Assembly (NCBI GenBank): GCA_903813345.2
Contig: CAIIXF020000003.1
Coordinates: 25,621,248-25,685,247 of the forward strand
From: Owenia fusiformis
Lineage: Eukaryota; Annelida; Polychaeta; Sabellida; Oweniidae
Reading direction: 5' to 3'
DNA: 64,000 nucleotides
Below are positions 35,601 through 50,600 of the stretch, piece by piece (the first letter of the stretch is position 1; each line of letters opens with the position of its first letter). The position numbers and the translations under genes are program-made. The notes under the pieces are model-generated. The model was not told the DNA's origin. It did no database searches and saw only the letters and a list, made by a program, of their open reading frames with translations.

Positions 35601-38600
35601 AAACAAATCAGAGGAGTTCCTTTGTGCCAAACTCTCATTACATGAATGTAACGGAACGTATCAATATTTCAATTTACGATGACAAATGTAATTAATTCAA
35701 TTTAGTATCTCAGTTTTGTTCATATCAGTTCTTGTCACGCGTGTTTTCTAAATATTCGACACATTCATAGATTATTCAAGAAAACGTTTTCTGGCCCAAA
35801 AACTACATTTGGATGTCTACGTTTTTTTGTGCCCAAGGGCCAACTGTAATAATAACACATTCTGATATTCATTCATTCTGTCTTTCTGCATTGTTTTCTA
35901 ACATTGGATATAATAACCTGGATCTATGGAGATATGTTCTCAATATAAAATGAATCATCGGTTGGAAAATATTAGTCTAGCTACAAGCCTCTGTGACCCC
36001 CCCCCCACCTTACTACACATCCTCTCGATTGTTGTAGTGTTTTTTTTAGCTCACATGGTGAGCTTTTGCAATCACTCACTTGTCCGTCTGTCTGTCCGTC
36101 CGTCTGTCCGTCTGTCTGTCTGTCCGTCAACAATAGTTGCACGTTTTAAAACCTCTGTCGATAGGATTCCTGTTTTAAGTTATTTCTGTTCAAGATCAAT
36201 ACAGAAAACTCCCCTATGACTCCTGGTTCAAAAGCTCGCCTATTTTCAAAATGGCTGTCACTTTTGTCTCGCGAAATTCACTTTTGACCCATTTCCTAGC
36301 TTTACAAATAATTTCAGGTGTCCTACACTGTAAAAATCCATGTCAATGTAAAGGGTAGATATATGTTATAATATTGTTACAAAAAATCAGCGAAAAATTA
36401 TATGCATTTTTTTATTTTCAGCCATTTTAGTTAACATTGATTTGTCTATCTGACTCGCGAAATCCACTTTTCGTCAATAACAGTGGCACGTTTTAAAACC
36501 TCTGTTGATAGGATTCCTGTATTAAGTTATTTCTGTTCAACATCAATACAGAAAACTCCCCTATGACTCCTGGTTCAAAAGCTCGCCTATTTTCAAAATG
36601 GCCGCCATTTTTGTCTCGCGAAATTCACTTTTGACCCATTTCCTAGCTTTACAAATAATTTCAAGTGTCCTACATTGTAAAAAGCCATGTCACTGTAAAG
36701 AGTAGTTGTATGAAATAATTTTGTTACGAAAAATCAGCGAAAAATTATATCCATTTTTTTTATTTTCAGCCATTTTAGTTAACATTGATTTGTCCATCTG
36801 TCTCGCAAAATCCACTTTTGGACCATTTACCTTAAACCCTCTGTCGATAGGATTCTCATTTTAAGTTAATTTTGTTCAACATCAATACAGAAAACTCTCC
36901 TATGACTCTTGGTTCAAAAGCTCGCCAATTTTCAAAATGGTCGCCATTCTTGTTTCGCGAAATTCACTTTTTGCCCATTTCCTAGCTTTACAAATAATTT
37001 CAGCTGTCCTGCATTGTAAAAAGCCATGTCACTGTAAAGAGTAGTTGTATGAAATAATTTTGTTACAAAAAATCGGCAAAATATTATATCTGTTTTTTTT
37101 ATTTTCAGCCATTTTAGTTAACATTGATTTGTTCATCTGTCTCGCGAAATCCTCTTTTGGACCATTTACTTAAAACTTCTGTCAATAGGATTCCAGTTTC
37201 ACGTTATTTTTGTTCAACATGAATACAAAAAAACTCCCCTTTGACTCTTGGTTCAAAAGCTTGCCTGATTTCAAAATGGTCGTCATTTTTGTCTCGCGAA
37301 ATTCAATTTTGGCCCATTTCCTAGCTTTACAAATAATTTCAGGTGTCTTGCATTGCAAAAAGCCATGTCACTGTAAAGAGTAGTTGTATGAAATAATTTT
37401 GTTCCAAATAATTGAAAAAAAATTATATCCGTTTTTTTTTCAGCAATTTTACTTAACATCGATTTGTCCATCTGTCTCTCCGTCAGTCCAAAATAGTGGC
37501 AAGTGGCTTGAAATAATTTTGTTACAAAAAATCAGCAAAAACTTATATCCGTTTTTTTCTGTCACCATGTGAGCCCAGTACCCACGGTACTAATTTTTTA
37601 TTTATTTTTTTTATTATTTATATATTTCTACAAAGAATACATTAAACAAGTGCACATGTGCTTAGGCATCAGCATTATCAGCCACGTTATATGATGAAAC
37701 TCAATTAACAGTATTCAATCAGACATTAAAAAAGGGTTGAATTTGTGGAGGCGGGTTACAGTGGTGGGGGTGACCTAGACATTTTTACATCGTTCAAAAA
37801 AAAGTAGTGGGGGTCATAAGGGGATGTAGCTAAGAAGGTAAGAAGGAATGGTCTCCTACCCCCTCCCCTCATTGCCCTTAACATTACGTTATGTTCATCA
37901 TGAATCGATATTATCGACACTTTCCCTAAAACACTCATGAATAAAGACGAATTAGACCAATGCATTCTTAAGTCAAATCTTCTCATCTTATCTCAATATA
38001 CCATATGGATAGTCTCAAAGTAATCACGATTCATTGGACGTTAATTCGATTAATTGTGATTGTCCGATGGTTTACAAAGAACGAGGGACTATAATGGGTT
38101 ATTTTCATGAGTTCTGTTTTAAAGACATGGACACATTCCTATTGACTATTGGCGTAACAGAAAGGACGAACAAATGGCAATATAGCGCTCGGGATCCGTA
38201 ACGACCCATGGCCATACACGCTCGTCTGTGGAGCTGTAGTGTAACAAGTCAAATACAACCCCGTCCGATTCACAGGGGCAAATCCCACCTCTGACACCAA
38301 TGTAATGACCAATAGGCACGCTCGTCTTGGGAGCTAGAGTGCAACAAGCCAGATACAGACCTGAAATGTAGTGTGCTAAAACAATGCCCCGCACGGGAAT
38401 CGAACCCAGGATCTTCCGCTCCATAGCCACTAAGGCTAGGCTGTAGCAGCCACTTGTTATCGAGGATCATTACACCTCCTACCCTTTGCATTTGTTTGAC
38501 CTCACTTCTTTAGAGATAGTTTCTTGTAACCATTCTAAAGGGAAAAAGCCCCAGCACTTAATTTAATTTATAAATCTATAAAAAAAAATGGGAGCTAACG

Positions 38601-41600
38601 AACGATCCAAGTATAAATTTCAAACTTGTCGATATAAGCAAAACGTGATGATTTGTGGATACTGAAATAACCGATGGCACCAAATCGGAAGATGACTTAT
38701 GTGTATGTTGTGTTTATCAATTGTGGCTATTTGTGCTCTTGTATAAAGTAAACAGTTATTGCTACTATACTCTTACATAATGTCATCTCGGGTATGCCAT
38801 CCTTTCAATTAAGCTAGGGCTCATATCTAAGCAACAACACCTAAATAGATTAACTAATTGATCATGACTGTCACAAAAATCTCAAAAAATGGACGGGAAA
38901 TTGAAATAATATGATTATACACTTGAATACAGTCGAAGTTTGTGTTTAACTATACAATTCACTGTAAGGTTCACTGTCTAGGATATTGTTACAAACATTT
39001 ATATATAAAATATCTAGAAACTAGACAAAATCTTTCTGAAACAATGAAAACATCAGTTTGCTCAACTTTCATCCCCTCGTGTTGTACCTCACCCCGCACA
39101 TTCAACTATCAGGCTTGATTTGGTAAAGCCCCTGTGATGTATGTCCTAAATATATGGATTTCTATAAAAGTATTATGAATTCCCGGGTCTCAGATTGCAG
39201 GTGATATCAGGTCCCGATGACATATTTCCTAGATGTAATCTGACAGCCTGCACAAAGTGGTATATTCCTTGTAAGCGCTAAATTTCAGTAGCGAAAAATG
39301 ATCGCACTAAGCCCCGAGATCCGAGTTGAACTTATCAAATTTACGTCTAATAACGGTACGTTAACGTCAAACCATACGCGAGAGATAATCTGATAAGAAA
39401 CCATGAAACAAGGGCATCTTCTGTTAAATTAAGCATATATCTTCAGGGGAATACTTTTACAATGAAGATATCAATACTGCTAATGGATAGCGCTTTTGCT
39501 AAAGTAGAACGGGTGTAGTTACTTGAGTTGATTGAATCGCATCTGGTCAGGCAACAACGATAACACATCTACGGAACCATATGTGCCTTTTATATCGTCT
39601 TCACTTACATTCAAGACATACTAGATATAGTAATTTGTATTTTGCCCTAATATCTTGAGGGCTTCGGACAAATTTAGAGATGAGAGAGTCGAGAGGGTGG
39701 GATAAGGAGTAGCTTTATATGGCGCTTGTGCTCATCTTGAATACCAAGTACCTAGCTATTTGAATTAAATGTCAATGATTCTAGAGAGATGATGGGGTTT
39801 ACAATTTCCCTTGTTGACTTCTATTGGAGTAAACAATATCTTAACATTTCAGTATTTTACAAAATGACGCTTTTTATATTCTTTTCACCAGTACCAGGGG
39901 CGGATCTGGGAACCAACAAGGGGGGGGGGCAAACTTGTGGTCTGAGAAAAAAACTTCCGGAAAAAAATTTTGGGCCCCATAAACCCTAAAGTGGGCCCAA
40001 ATTTTGAAATTTTGAGGCCCATTTTCTTCAAAATTTGGCCTAAAATTAACAAATAAGGCCTTACAAGGCCAATTTATGACCAAAAAGGCCTACTTTTTGG
40101 GGCCTTAAAGCCTTTTAGGCTCAAAATTTTTTTTGGGCACAATTTTTTTTTTCTGGGCCCACCCAAGGGGGGGGGGGCGGGCCCCTGCCCCCCCCCCCCC
40201 CATATCCGCCAGTGAGTACTTGGAAATGAAAAATATAAATAAGAAATACATATCTCGTCAAAGGTTAAAAAGATTGTGTGTCAAAGTATAGGTATTATCT
40301 AAAAAGCTGCATGTTAATATAATTTCCCCTCCGTTTTATATCTAGGTAGAAACCACTAAACCGCATCTTCATAACATTAATTGATCTAGCTAGATAAAAA
40401 TACATTTTTCAACTATAATTATCCGATGTGAAATATCATTGTTGGCCTTTGATAAATTGATATATTATCAATATAATATATTATGAATTATGAGTCTCGT
40501 ATAAATAGGTGTGCGCTGGGGAATTCAAGAATTTCTGTTGCAAAACACGACCTCTGATACTACACAAATAACATATAATCAACTGGAAAAATCAACTCAA
40601 TCAGGTTAACCAATACCCCTTGGGTGGGCCCAGAAAAAAATTTCGGGCCAAAATCTTTTGTTTGCCCTCAATTAGTGGGCCTTTTTGGTCATTACTTGGC
40701 CTTTTGGGCCTTTTTAGGCCAAATTACCAAAAATGTGATTTTTTGATTAAGGGCCCAAAATCTTCTTCCGCGCAGAAAGTTTTTTCTCATTTGCCCCCCC
40801 CCCCCCTTGCCAACTTCTGGATCTGACAGTGCAAGGTATGGAACATGAACTCGACGAAGGTATTCGATTGGTAGTTCTCTGCACAATATAAAACATATGT
40901 ACCAATCCTTCGTCATACCGAGCCCTCCTTTTACCTTCTGAAGTCAGCTCAAGAAGGTGTTTTTGTTTTGGAGAAGCAATAGGTGTTATTTTTATCCTCA
41001 ATTGATAATGATACACAATCCGCAGGTTCGGATACTTTGAAAGGAGCTCGTAGGTTATCGCAAACAATTTCAAACGATTCTAACTTGAATTATGAATATC
41101 TTTTGATCATGAATATGGGTGTATCTTTTAGATCCATTCATTATCTTCAAGAAAAGTATATATAATGATAATTTAGTTAATCAGACCTAAGTGATATTGA
41201 AGGGGCAATGGACCAATCAACATATTTTTACAAAAATGTTGACCTAATTTTCACCAAAAATGCAACCTATTATTATATTGTTGAATGCATAATTAGAATG
41301 TGCTTTGAGACATGTTCGATTTCCTAAAAGGAAAATTTGATTGCTCCAGGGACTTTAAAGATATTCAATTTGGATGACCAAAATGAACTGAAACCAATGG
41401 ATAGCATGAGATTTTTCAATGGAGAAATAACATGGGGAACACTTATCTTAATGCAATTAAGTTTTTCTTTCAAGAACTATTTGATACATCAAAATAAAGA
41501 ATAGTAATGCATTAAACATTGTAAAAAATGATTGCATTTTTGGTGAAAATGGGGTCAACATCTTCAAAATGGGGTCAAAAAGTGTGTTGATGGGTTAATT

Positions 41601-44600
41601 GCTAGTTATATATCTCCGAGTTTGTTTGAATTTATTATTACTGTGCATAATTTTCTTTGAGATAATGAATTGATCTAAAAGATAAACTTGTCTTCATTGT
41701 CAGAAAATAGACATAATCCAAGATATAACCTTCTGAAATTGTTTGCGATAACCCACGTGCTCCTTTCAAAACTTGGAAAAAAATCCTCACCTAGTAAAGA
41801 GTAACAAACAAAAGGAAAAACTGCATCACTCTACTATACCTAACCCCTAGAAATGCATAAGATACTCTGTTTGTCCAATTGTATTGTTAAGTATATTTTT
41901 GAAAGTACCTTATTAACATCTAACGTCATCCGATAAACCATTAATAAGGAACAGACAAATAAAAACAAATAACATAATCTACTAATAAGCCAGAAGTGTT
42001 GCTCATGAACACCCAATGCAAGGTATAGTAGAGTGACATGCACTTCTCACTTTCTACATGAACGATTTCTTTAATTTAATTTCTTTCATGCTCCAATAAT
42101 CACAGAAAAGAAGGCCTATATCCAAGTCCACTGATTGTATGAGTTATATTTCATTATGAATGAAAACTATTTTAGCAGTTTTCACACTACTATACCCCCA
42201 TACTGTATCCTGTATTCCTTTAAAAGAAGTACAGGCTACAGGGAAGTTGCAAATGGAGGACGTTTGTTTATTTCCATAGTTCTGAATGTATACTAGATTT
42301 TACACATATTCTAAGTGTTCTACTATACATTGTATAGATTCATCGAGCAGTTTGCAACGTATTATTACCAGAAAAGCCCAATGGACAAAGATAGAGAATA
42401 CCCGCTCCATTTGCAACTTAATCGTACTCTGTATCATTTTAAAATGTGGTCACGTGGTAGGGTAGTGTGTTTTATATAATGAGAATTACAACTACTGCAT
42501 CAGCCCATTAATGCTGTTAAACTAAGTGAAAGTTTGCAAAAATCACGCAATATCTCAATCGAATTTCCAAAACAATAAGGAAAGAGTTGAAATATCTTGA
42601 GCCACATCATGCGAAATAATGGCCTTGCTTTAGCTCCTTTCTAGGAATTTTGAAAAACAGAAAGAAGAGATGAGTATCAGCATGCTTGAGCTACAGGTGA
42701 TTTGAAACTTGAGAATAGGAGTATTGTCTGTGGTGTCAATGAACAGAATGAACTTTTTATACTAATCTTTTGCCGTATGTCCTCACTCCAGGCCATGCAA
42801 AGTTCAACAATGGAAGGCGGGGTTGGGACAACGAGTCTTTAAATAATCATTTATTTTCCAAGAACCCTGAGGCGGGCCCTGGGGGTGAGATATTCTGATT
42901 AAAAAGAAATAATATCTTTGACAGTTATCTCAAGACTGAAAATTAATTAAGATGAGAGATAGATAACAATTGTTAAACAGCGAGCGTTGCGATTATAATG
43001 ACAAATATCTAGGAAATCGACGGGTATAACCCTTTTCTCATTTGCAATGACTCTCAACATTGTATTGCTTTATAAAGGCCTTGTATTGATTTTGCCCCTC
43101 GAGGGACTACATTTCTTTACAAAGGTCGTGTATTGATTTTGATTGATCGTCTTGGTTACAACATCAATTGACTGTTGACACAAAACGACAAATCGAAAAT
43201 TTAGAGTCAGAAGATCAAATAATGAAAGTTGGATTGTCTGATAATCAGGGAGCGTATGGAGTTCCCAAAGGAAATGAATTAAAAGCAGTGTTAACAACGA
43301 CACAAAAGTGCACAGACGCTTTTGAGGATGCGATTTTATTTGATTAATAATATTACACAATTCAGATTATCTGTCAGTCTTTTACATATGGAAAACGATT
43401 AATGCAGATGTAAGAACCAAATTAATAGGTTGTTTTGTTGGCTAATTGGTTGTTTGGTTACGTTGGTTGATTGATTGGTTGTTTGGTTGGCTGATTGGTT
43501 GTTTGGTTGGTTGGTTACGTTGGTTGATTGATTGGTTGTTTGGTTTGCTGATTGGTTGGTTGGTTACGTTGGTTGATTCATTGGTTGGCTGGTTGATTGG
43601 TTGGTTTCATATCGTATCATACAATAAAGTAGCCACACCAACTCTATATTGTTGGTTTCTGATGAAGAAGCCTATCAGTCAGATGGCGTATATGCCAGTC
43701 TCCTCCACTCCCTCCCTGTCATTTTCGCTTTTAAATTACATTTAGGAATGCACAGCATTTTAAGGCAACTGATACGATCGCGACGCAATGCATTAAACAA
43801 GCGAGCGTACAAGCAAAATAACCAAACACAAAGATTAGGATTACGCAAGGCATTAACCTTCATGTACCCTTTGCATTCGTTTGACTTCACTTCTTAAAAG
43901 AGAGCTTCGTCTTCTGTAGTTTAACTAGACTCTGCACGCAGGGTACCTTCATGTCCTGGGGGTGTAAATGTAACATACGAGGCTATTCCCATTGAACGTG
44001 TCACTCAATGTCTGGATAGAGAAATATTCGTACATGACAGTTGTATGAATGTTAAAGGGTGAATCAGATATTGAGTGACGTCTCGCATTTTTCTGTGACC
44101 AAGGTAATTTCGCCTTATGTCATTCCTTCATATGAAATATTTAGAGACAATAATATGATATTTGGACTTACATTTTCCCGATCAATTAAGATCGCATTTA
44201 TTCCATTCACTGTGATGACCATTCTAATACTCATCTCAATGTTCCGATTCATGAGCAACGATCAGCTACATCACAAAAATCAAGGAAATGGTAAATATCA
44301 CGCATCCTTGGTCAAAGGCTAAAACTCACTCCTTTGAAATCCTAGATGTTTCTTTGGATGTTAAATCATATCTTTCAAAAGGTGCACTTGTGATATCAAG
44401 GATGTATAGACCTGATATGTTGTTTTCCACAGGGCACAATATGGTTTTTGAAATGAAATATTATCTGCTGCAAAATCTGACCATTTAGGACATGGAGGAA
44501 AATCGGCACTTTATTTTAAAGAACACTGTGGAAAATCAATATTATTCATTTATATCAGACGAAATATATATTTGCATTTCCGTAATCATATATCCATTTC

Positions 44601-47600
44601 AGGTACATTCATCATTGGTGGTCATTTAGGGCCACATTTGCCGTTCTTTTATCTGATAGTCTATAATGACACTCATCATATCTCTCTATCTCTCTTGTTT
44701 AGTAAGTGACACTAACACCATGGACAGAGCTAGAGGTAACGCGGTCCAGCCAAGCATTTCTATCCAAAACTAGGCTGCAATAAAATCACGTATACACCAC
44801 GGCAATCTATATTTTTTCAAAGAATGATCACTGTTTGCCTTCTGTTAAACGATTCTCAGTCGAAAACCAGGCATATTTTGGAAACGCAGTCCAGACAATA
44901 CACAACATATTTGACAAAACCGGAAACGCGGTTACAGCAATGAAGCTGGTGTTCTATCATGTACGATAATTTCTTTGATGCCCAACGGACTTTGGGAAAT
45001 GGGGTTGTTGGCCTGTTCCCCCTAGTTGGTGAGATGAAAGTCCTACCGTTTATTTCCCTCGATATTTATACTAATTGAAGACGTGTTCCCTATTCTTCTT
45101 CGCTTCGTTCGGTACAGGGACATATTGCCCTTGCTTGATCTTCTCTTTCTGAGAAAATGCCTTAGATGCCTGATTAAGTCAAAATCCTAGATAGAAAAGA
45201 ATAAGCCATTAACTACTTTATGCTTTACAATACAGAGAAAGTTGGTGCCTGGGCCACGTTGCCAAACAATCTAATCCATGCTGTGGACGCGTTGCCATAT
45301 TGCTGAAATGACTGTGCCGCGATTCCTTAATTGGAATTAGAAGATAGCTTTAGAAAAATAGAATCGGGAAATCATATTTGTGTTGACTATTTCTTTACTC
45401 TGGCCAATGCCTGAACATAAATTCTTATAGCTTTACATACTGGGGGGGGGGGTCACCGAATGTGAAGCATGCATTTTTTCAAAAACTTGATTATGTTTCG
45501 AGGAAATAGAGGAGAAGTGCCTCCGATAATCGGAGTTTGCCTCCATTGTGGTCTGTAATGCGTTGCAGCCTCGTTTTGAACAGCTACCAGTGTCCGTCAC
45601 GCGTTATCTATGTCCACCTTGATTAAACTTTGACGATGTAAAAGTCATTCAAAATTCCCAGATTAATATTTCCAATTCTGATTAAAAAATATATATTTGT
45701 AGAATCAATAAAAGTTTCGTAAAATAAATCAGAAAGTGGTCTCATATGACTTTATAATTGAGCTCATTGAGATGAAGGAACATTTAACCACCAAAAAGTC
45801 AAGTGTCTATTTTCGTGTCCTCCCATTAAAGGTTTGCGCCTAGAGATGATCATATCGACTAACACCGGTGATTGGGTGCAATTTGTCATAATTCAAAAGA
45901 AATATTAATTCCCACGGCAGAAGTTATCACAGAAATACAAAACGGTCAAACTAGAACATTTTTTTGTTTGCAGTTTGTCTTGAGATCAACGTCTTCAAAT
46001 GTCTTCACAACTGTTGAACCGTGTGCATTAATATATTTTGAAAGATCGTTAGTTTAAAATACAGCAAGCGAGACAAGCTTTAATGGCCGCATTTTTTGAA
46101 ATATTTTTCCAGAAAACTACGTTACGTTTTCAGATTTTTTTATTAATATCCATTTTCTGCAAGATCAACATTTATCTTGTTCTCTCATTTATGGACGTGG
46201 AACACGCATGCGCTGCAATAAAATATTCTTTCTGACAACATTTATACTCACTTTCAACTTCTACAACACATAACTTAACTGTATTTTATTAATCTATAGA
46301 GTTGTCACACGCACTTGTCGCTACCCTCTTCAAAAGTTTGATTTCGCTTTATTAAAAGATGTTCATCTACAAGGCTCTGTGCTAAAGGGTAACTTGCTGC
46401 AAGAAATGATTTAAAATTGAGGACGTTCTATTTCTATTTACGTTGATAACACTACGTTGCATGTTTTGTATTTGTGCAAGAAATATATTGCATCCCTCAC
46501 AGGCAGATATAGGTTTCTCATGGACTTTGTTCAAATTATATGAAGAGCTCTTGATGTCAGAAAAAGTCGAAGTGCTTCTAAAATACCTAATTGCACAAGG
46601 TCTAATGTTAACGTTCTTTCAATGGCCTTGTTCAATGTATTTGTATCTCCTAAATGTTAAAACGGATAATGCAATGACATTTGCCTAGTTCCAATGATTG
46701 TCACCTGTTACAGATAATTAAACACACCGCGTTGGAGAACACGGGCAACATCAACGCCCCGATCATACAGTGACATACCACGCGGTATCATGAATATGCA
46801 AGGGGTCTTGTATCCGTTTATTACCGATTCAAAGAGGTATATTCTTGCGAAAAAAGTCCTTCAGAATTCCATGATACCGAAAATGGCACTGAGTTTGATT
46901 TATGATACCAAAGCTCCCCAAGGCCAAATAAGTCATTGTTGCTTAGCGATCGATCTGGAGATTTCACAAAAATCAGTATACTCAGAGAAATATAAAAATA
47001 TAAATATGTCTCTGCTAAATAACAATTACAAATTTTGAAATAAAAGAAATACACAAAATGATTGTTCTAAAATAAACAAAATTATTATATTAAAACCTTA
47101 TTATAAAAGGTTGTCGGATCGGGCATCAAAACGTGCGCCATATTTGGGAAACAAAATATCACTAAGGAAAGCTTTGCGCAGGTTTCAATATAATGACTAC
47201 ATATCGATCATGCCCCTATACTATACCTTTCCTGATGTAACGTATTTGCAAATACATTAACTAAACGTTTGACATTAAGTCCAAGTTAACGTAAACCTGT
47301 CTTATGGCAGTCTCTAATTATCGACATTTTCTTCTCAATTTCCTTATATTTTCCTTCGCTTATTAACACAGCATTACCTTGAGTCACGACATTATAAAAT
47401 ACAAAGCAATTGACGGGAAAATAAATATCTTTTTTGAGTATTAACGAGCTTGGTTTATTGGATCCTCAGTTTGTTTGCGTGAGAACGCAAGATTATCAAC
47501 ACCCCATAATAAATATGTGACAGAGGTGACCCTCCATAACAAGGTGAATTGGTCCCACATCCTTATTATTCCAACGAACGAAGTCAGGTAGGGATATAAA

Positions 47601-50600
47601 AAAGCCGTCCGTCCTTTGTTCGTTGATTTGTCAAGGCTATAATTCAAATACCGGGTGATAGATTTGGTTCCAATTTTAAAGGCAAAGGACCTCTGTTCGA
47701 GAAAGCAATTTCAATAGTGCTGCTCATTTCAAAATCGCCGCCTTTTTTGATACTAGTAACTTAAATTCCATTTATAGAATTTGGTCCAAATTTTATAAGC
47801 TAATGTCTTATGGGCAAAGGACCTCTGCTCTACCTCAAGGAGTCAATTTCAATATGGTCACTCATTTCAAAATGGCCACCTTTTGGTTTGAAAATGTAAT
47901 CTTTGATAACTCGACTACCAGTCGGCGAATTTGGTTCAAATTGTATATACTGATGCCTTATAGAGATAAAAACCTAATTAAGAAGGAATTTTCAAAATGA
48001 CCGCTGAATTTAAAATGGCCGCTATATTTCATAAACATATGGATATATGACCTCTGCAAGAAAAATATGTTTTTCCTGATAACGCAAATACCAGACCTCT
48101 CCTCAAAAAGGAATTCATCATATAGTCTCACATCACATCATGGGTGTAGATTTTGCCAAAGGGGTTTGAAAAAATGTATTGCTCGGTGTGATTTGCTACT
48201 CTTGGGAGTTGCCGTTTTGTAGTTATTCTTGTTCGTCCGTATAAGTAGATGTTTGTTCATCGATAATACCGTGTCTCATAAAGTGCTTTCACGTATCTTA
48301 TAAACAATCCCATCCCCACATTGTATACAATTAGCTTCCCAATAAACATATCACAAGCCTCTTCGGAGTTGTTGATATGGTTAGTAATTATAGGTGATGC
48401 AGGTACTATTACGTTAAGGTTGATAAGACTTTGTACCGGCGGGCAGTGACTTGCTTTTTAGATTATAACTATTTAAATCACAGACAATGTGGCCCAAATC
48501 ATTATATTCGGGCAAAGCTTACGAAAAATACTGTCCACTGACAAGAGAGTCAATTTTTATTGCCGTAAGCACAGTGGTAAGTGGGTGAAAATTTATGAAA
48601 GAATTGTTTCAGACGCCTATGACCTGTGATGGCTGAGACTTTAAAAGTGAAGTGCAAACATGTAATATTATTTTGGAACCCCTGTATTGATGTAGGTCAA
48701 GCATTTCATATACAGGTTGTGCACTTTTACACCCCTTCGACGGGATGTCCCTTAGATCATGTCTGCAGCTTCAGTTATTGATTCCAACTAACCACAAACA
48801 TGACACTAATATGACAAAATGTCACCACAATGTAAATTATTGCAACAGGTTCCAAAACAAGGGTAACGATATTGCTTCAGACGACGAGGGACTAAAAACG
48901 TTGTTGAATCCTGCCAGAATCCTCTCTTGGCGTAATTATCTCCCATCTTGTATACCATAATGGCCTAGTCACATAGCCCGACCGATGAGGTTCCGATGAG
49001 CCAGCGATGCAATTTTCACCGAACTCGGCCGAACACCGGCCGGACACCGGCCGGACATCCGTGGCGTTTGTTGCTTAAAACCGCATCGGTGGCAGCTCGG
49101 TGAAATTTTAACTTCGGAGTTAAATTTCACCGGGCTCTCACCGAGCTCCCTCATCGCAGCCCCATCGTAACCACATCAGAACACACGTCGGCCGGTGCAC
49201 GGCCGAGTATCGGTCGGTGTCCCGTGCATCTGAGACAACCAGAGGACGAGGTTTTTTTAACGGACACCGGCCGAGCTCCGACCGAGCTCCGGCCGATGTG
49301 GGACAGAGCCTTGGAAAGTATAGTACCTGAAGATGTCCGGACGGAGTCCGTTCACGTCACCGAGCTCTGCTTCCGATGAGGAGAGCTCGGTGGCACCAAA
49401 AAAATCCACCGAGCTCTACCGATGCCGGACATCGGCCGGGCTATGTGACTAGGCCATAAGGCTAATATCTGTTTTAGCATGATCCAGCCACCTCCCTTTT
49501 AATTTCCATTTTTCTTTTCATCTGCCCATAATGCATATTGGTAGGGCATTCATCTTGGAATTATCACCACATACTTCAACTGTCTAAGCATCATTATGTT
49601 TCTCCTTTTTCAGTTCACTCGAGAATGCCTCGCAGACATCGGTACCAGGGTAGTCGTCGTGGCAGCGGATGGTCCAGGCGGTCAAACTGCAAGCTGCCTC
49701 GGTCAAAGTGAGGAATACATCCACCAATCTTGCAGGGCGTACGGGGCTGTTGCCATGTTGGAACGTAAAGACGAAGCAACCATTCCGGCCCCTGAGATTC
49801 GAGTTCACAATCTCACATTTGATCTCAGTGCCTATGGAGCTGAACTGAATGAGGTTACCTATCCACAGACATTCCATTTTAAAATATTCGGTAGCCTCCG
49901 GAATCGTTACTTATCCCTAGTGGTTCCAAAGTGTGATTCCAAGGTGGTCAAAGCGCTCAAGTCTGGCTTAGAACAATCAGTGAGTAGTTTTTGAAAAAAA
50001 TCTTAAAAATGTGATTGAAATAACTCGTAGCTTGGGTTTTTACCGCTGTTGAGTCGACATATTCTCATGGACCAATTCCATAACGTTTTATGGGTTCGAG
50101 TATAGCGGAAATTAACCTTCAATCTGCCTCAGAACAATCAATGATAATTCCGATCTTCAATCTACCTTAAAACAATCAATGATAATTCTGACCTTCAGTA
50201 ATCTACCTTGGAACAATCAATGATAACTCTGACCTTCAATCTGCCTTGGAACAATCAATGATAATTTTGACCTTCAATCTATTCAATCTGTCTTTGAACA
50301 ATCAATGATAATCCTGACGTTAAATAGACTTGGGACAACAATCAGCTACAATTCTGACCTTCAATCTGCCTTGGAACAATCAATTATAATCACGACCTTC
50401 TATCTACCTTGGAACAATCAATGATAATTCTGACTTTCAATCTGCCTGGGAACAATCAATGATAATTCTGATCTTCAATCTGCCTGGGAACAATCAATTA
50501 TAATTCTGACCTTCAATTTGTCTTAGAACAATCAATCATAATTCTGCCCTTCAATCTGCCTTTGAAGAATCAATTATAAATCTGACCTTCAAATCTGACA

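Noticed and set aside
43446-43745. Trp/Leu/Gly-rich open frame (WLIDWLFGWLIGCLVGWL)
   Set aside because: Translation of a TTGG-type minisatellite.
44059-44488. Two overlapping open frames with a hydrophobic segment
   Set aside because: AT-rich, no splice context, no recognisable family; likely chance.
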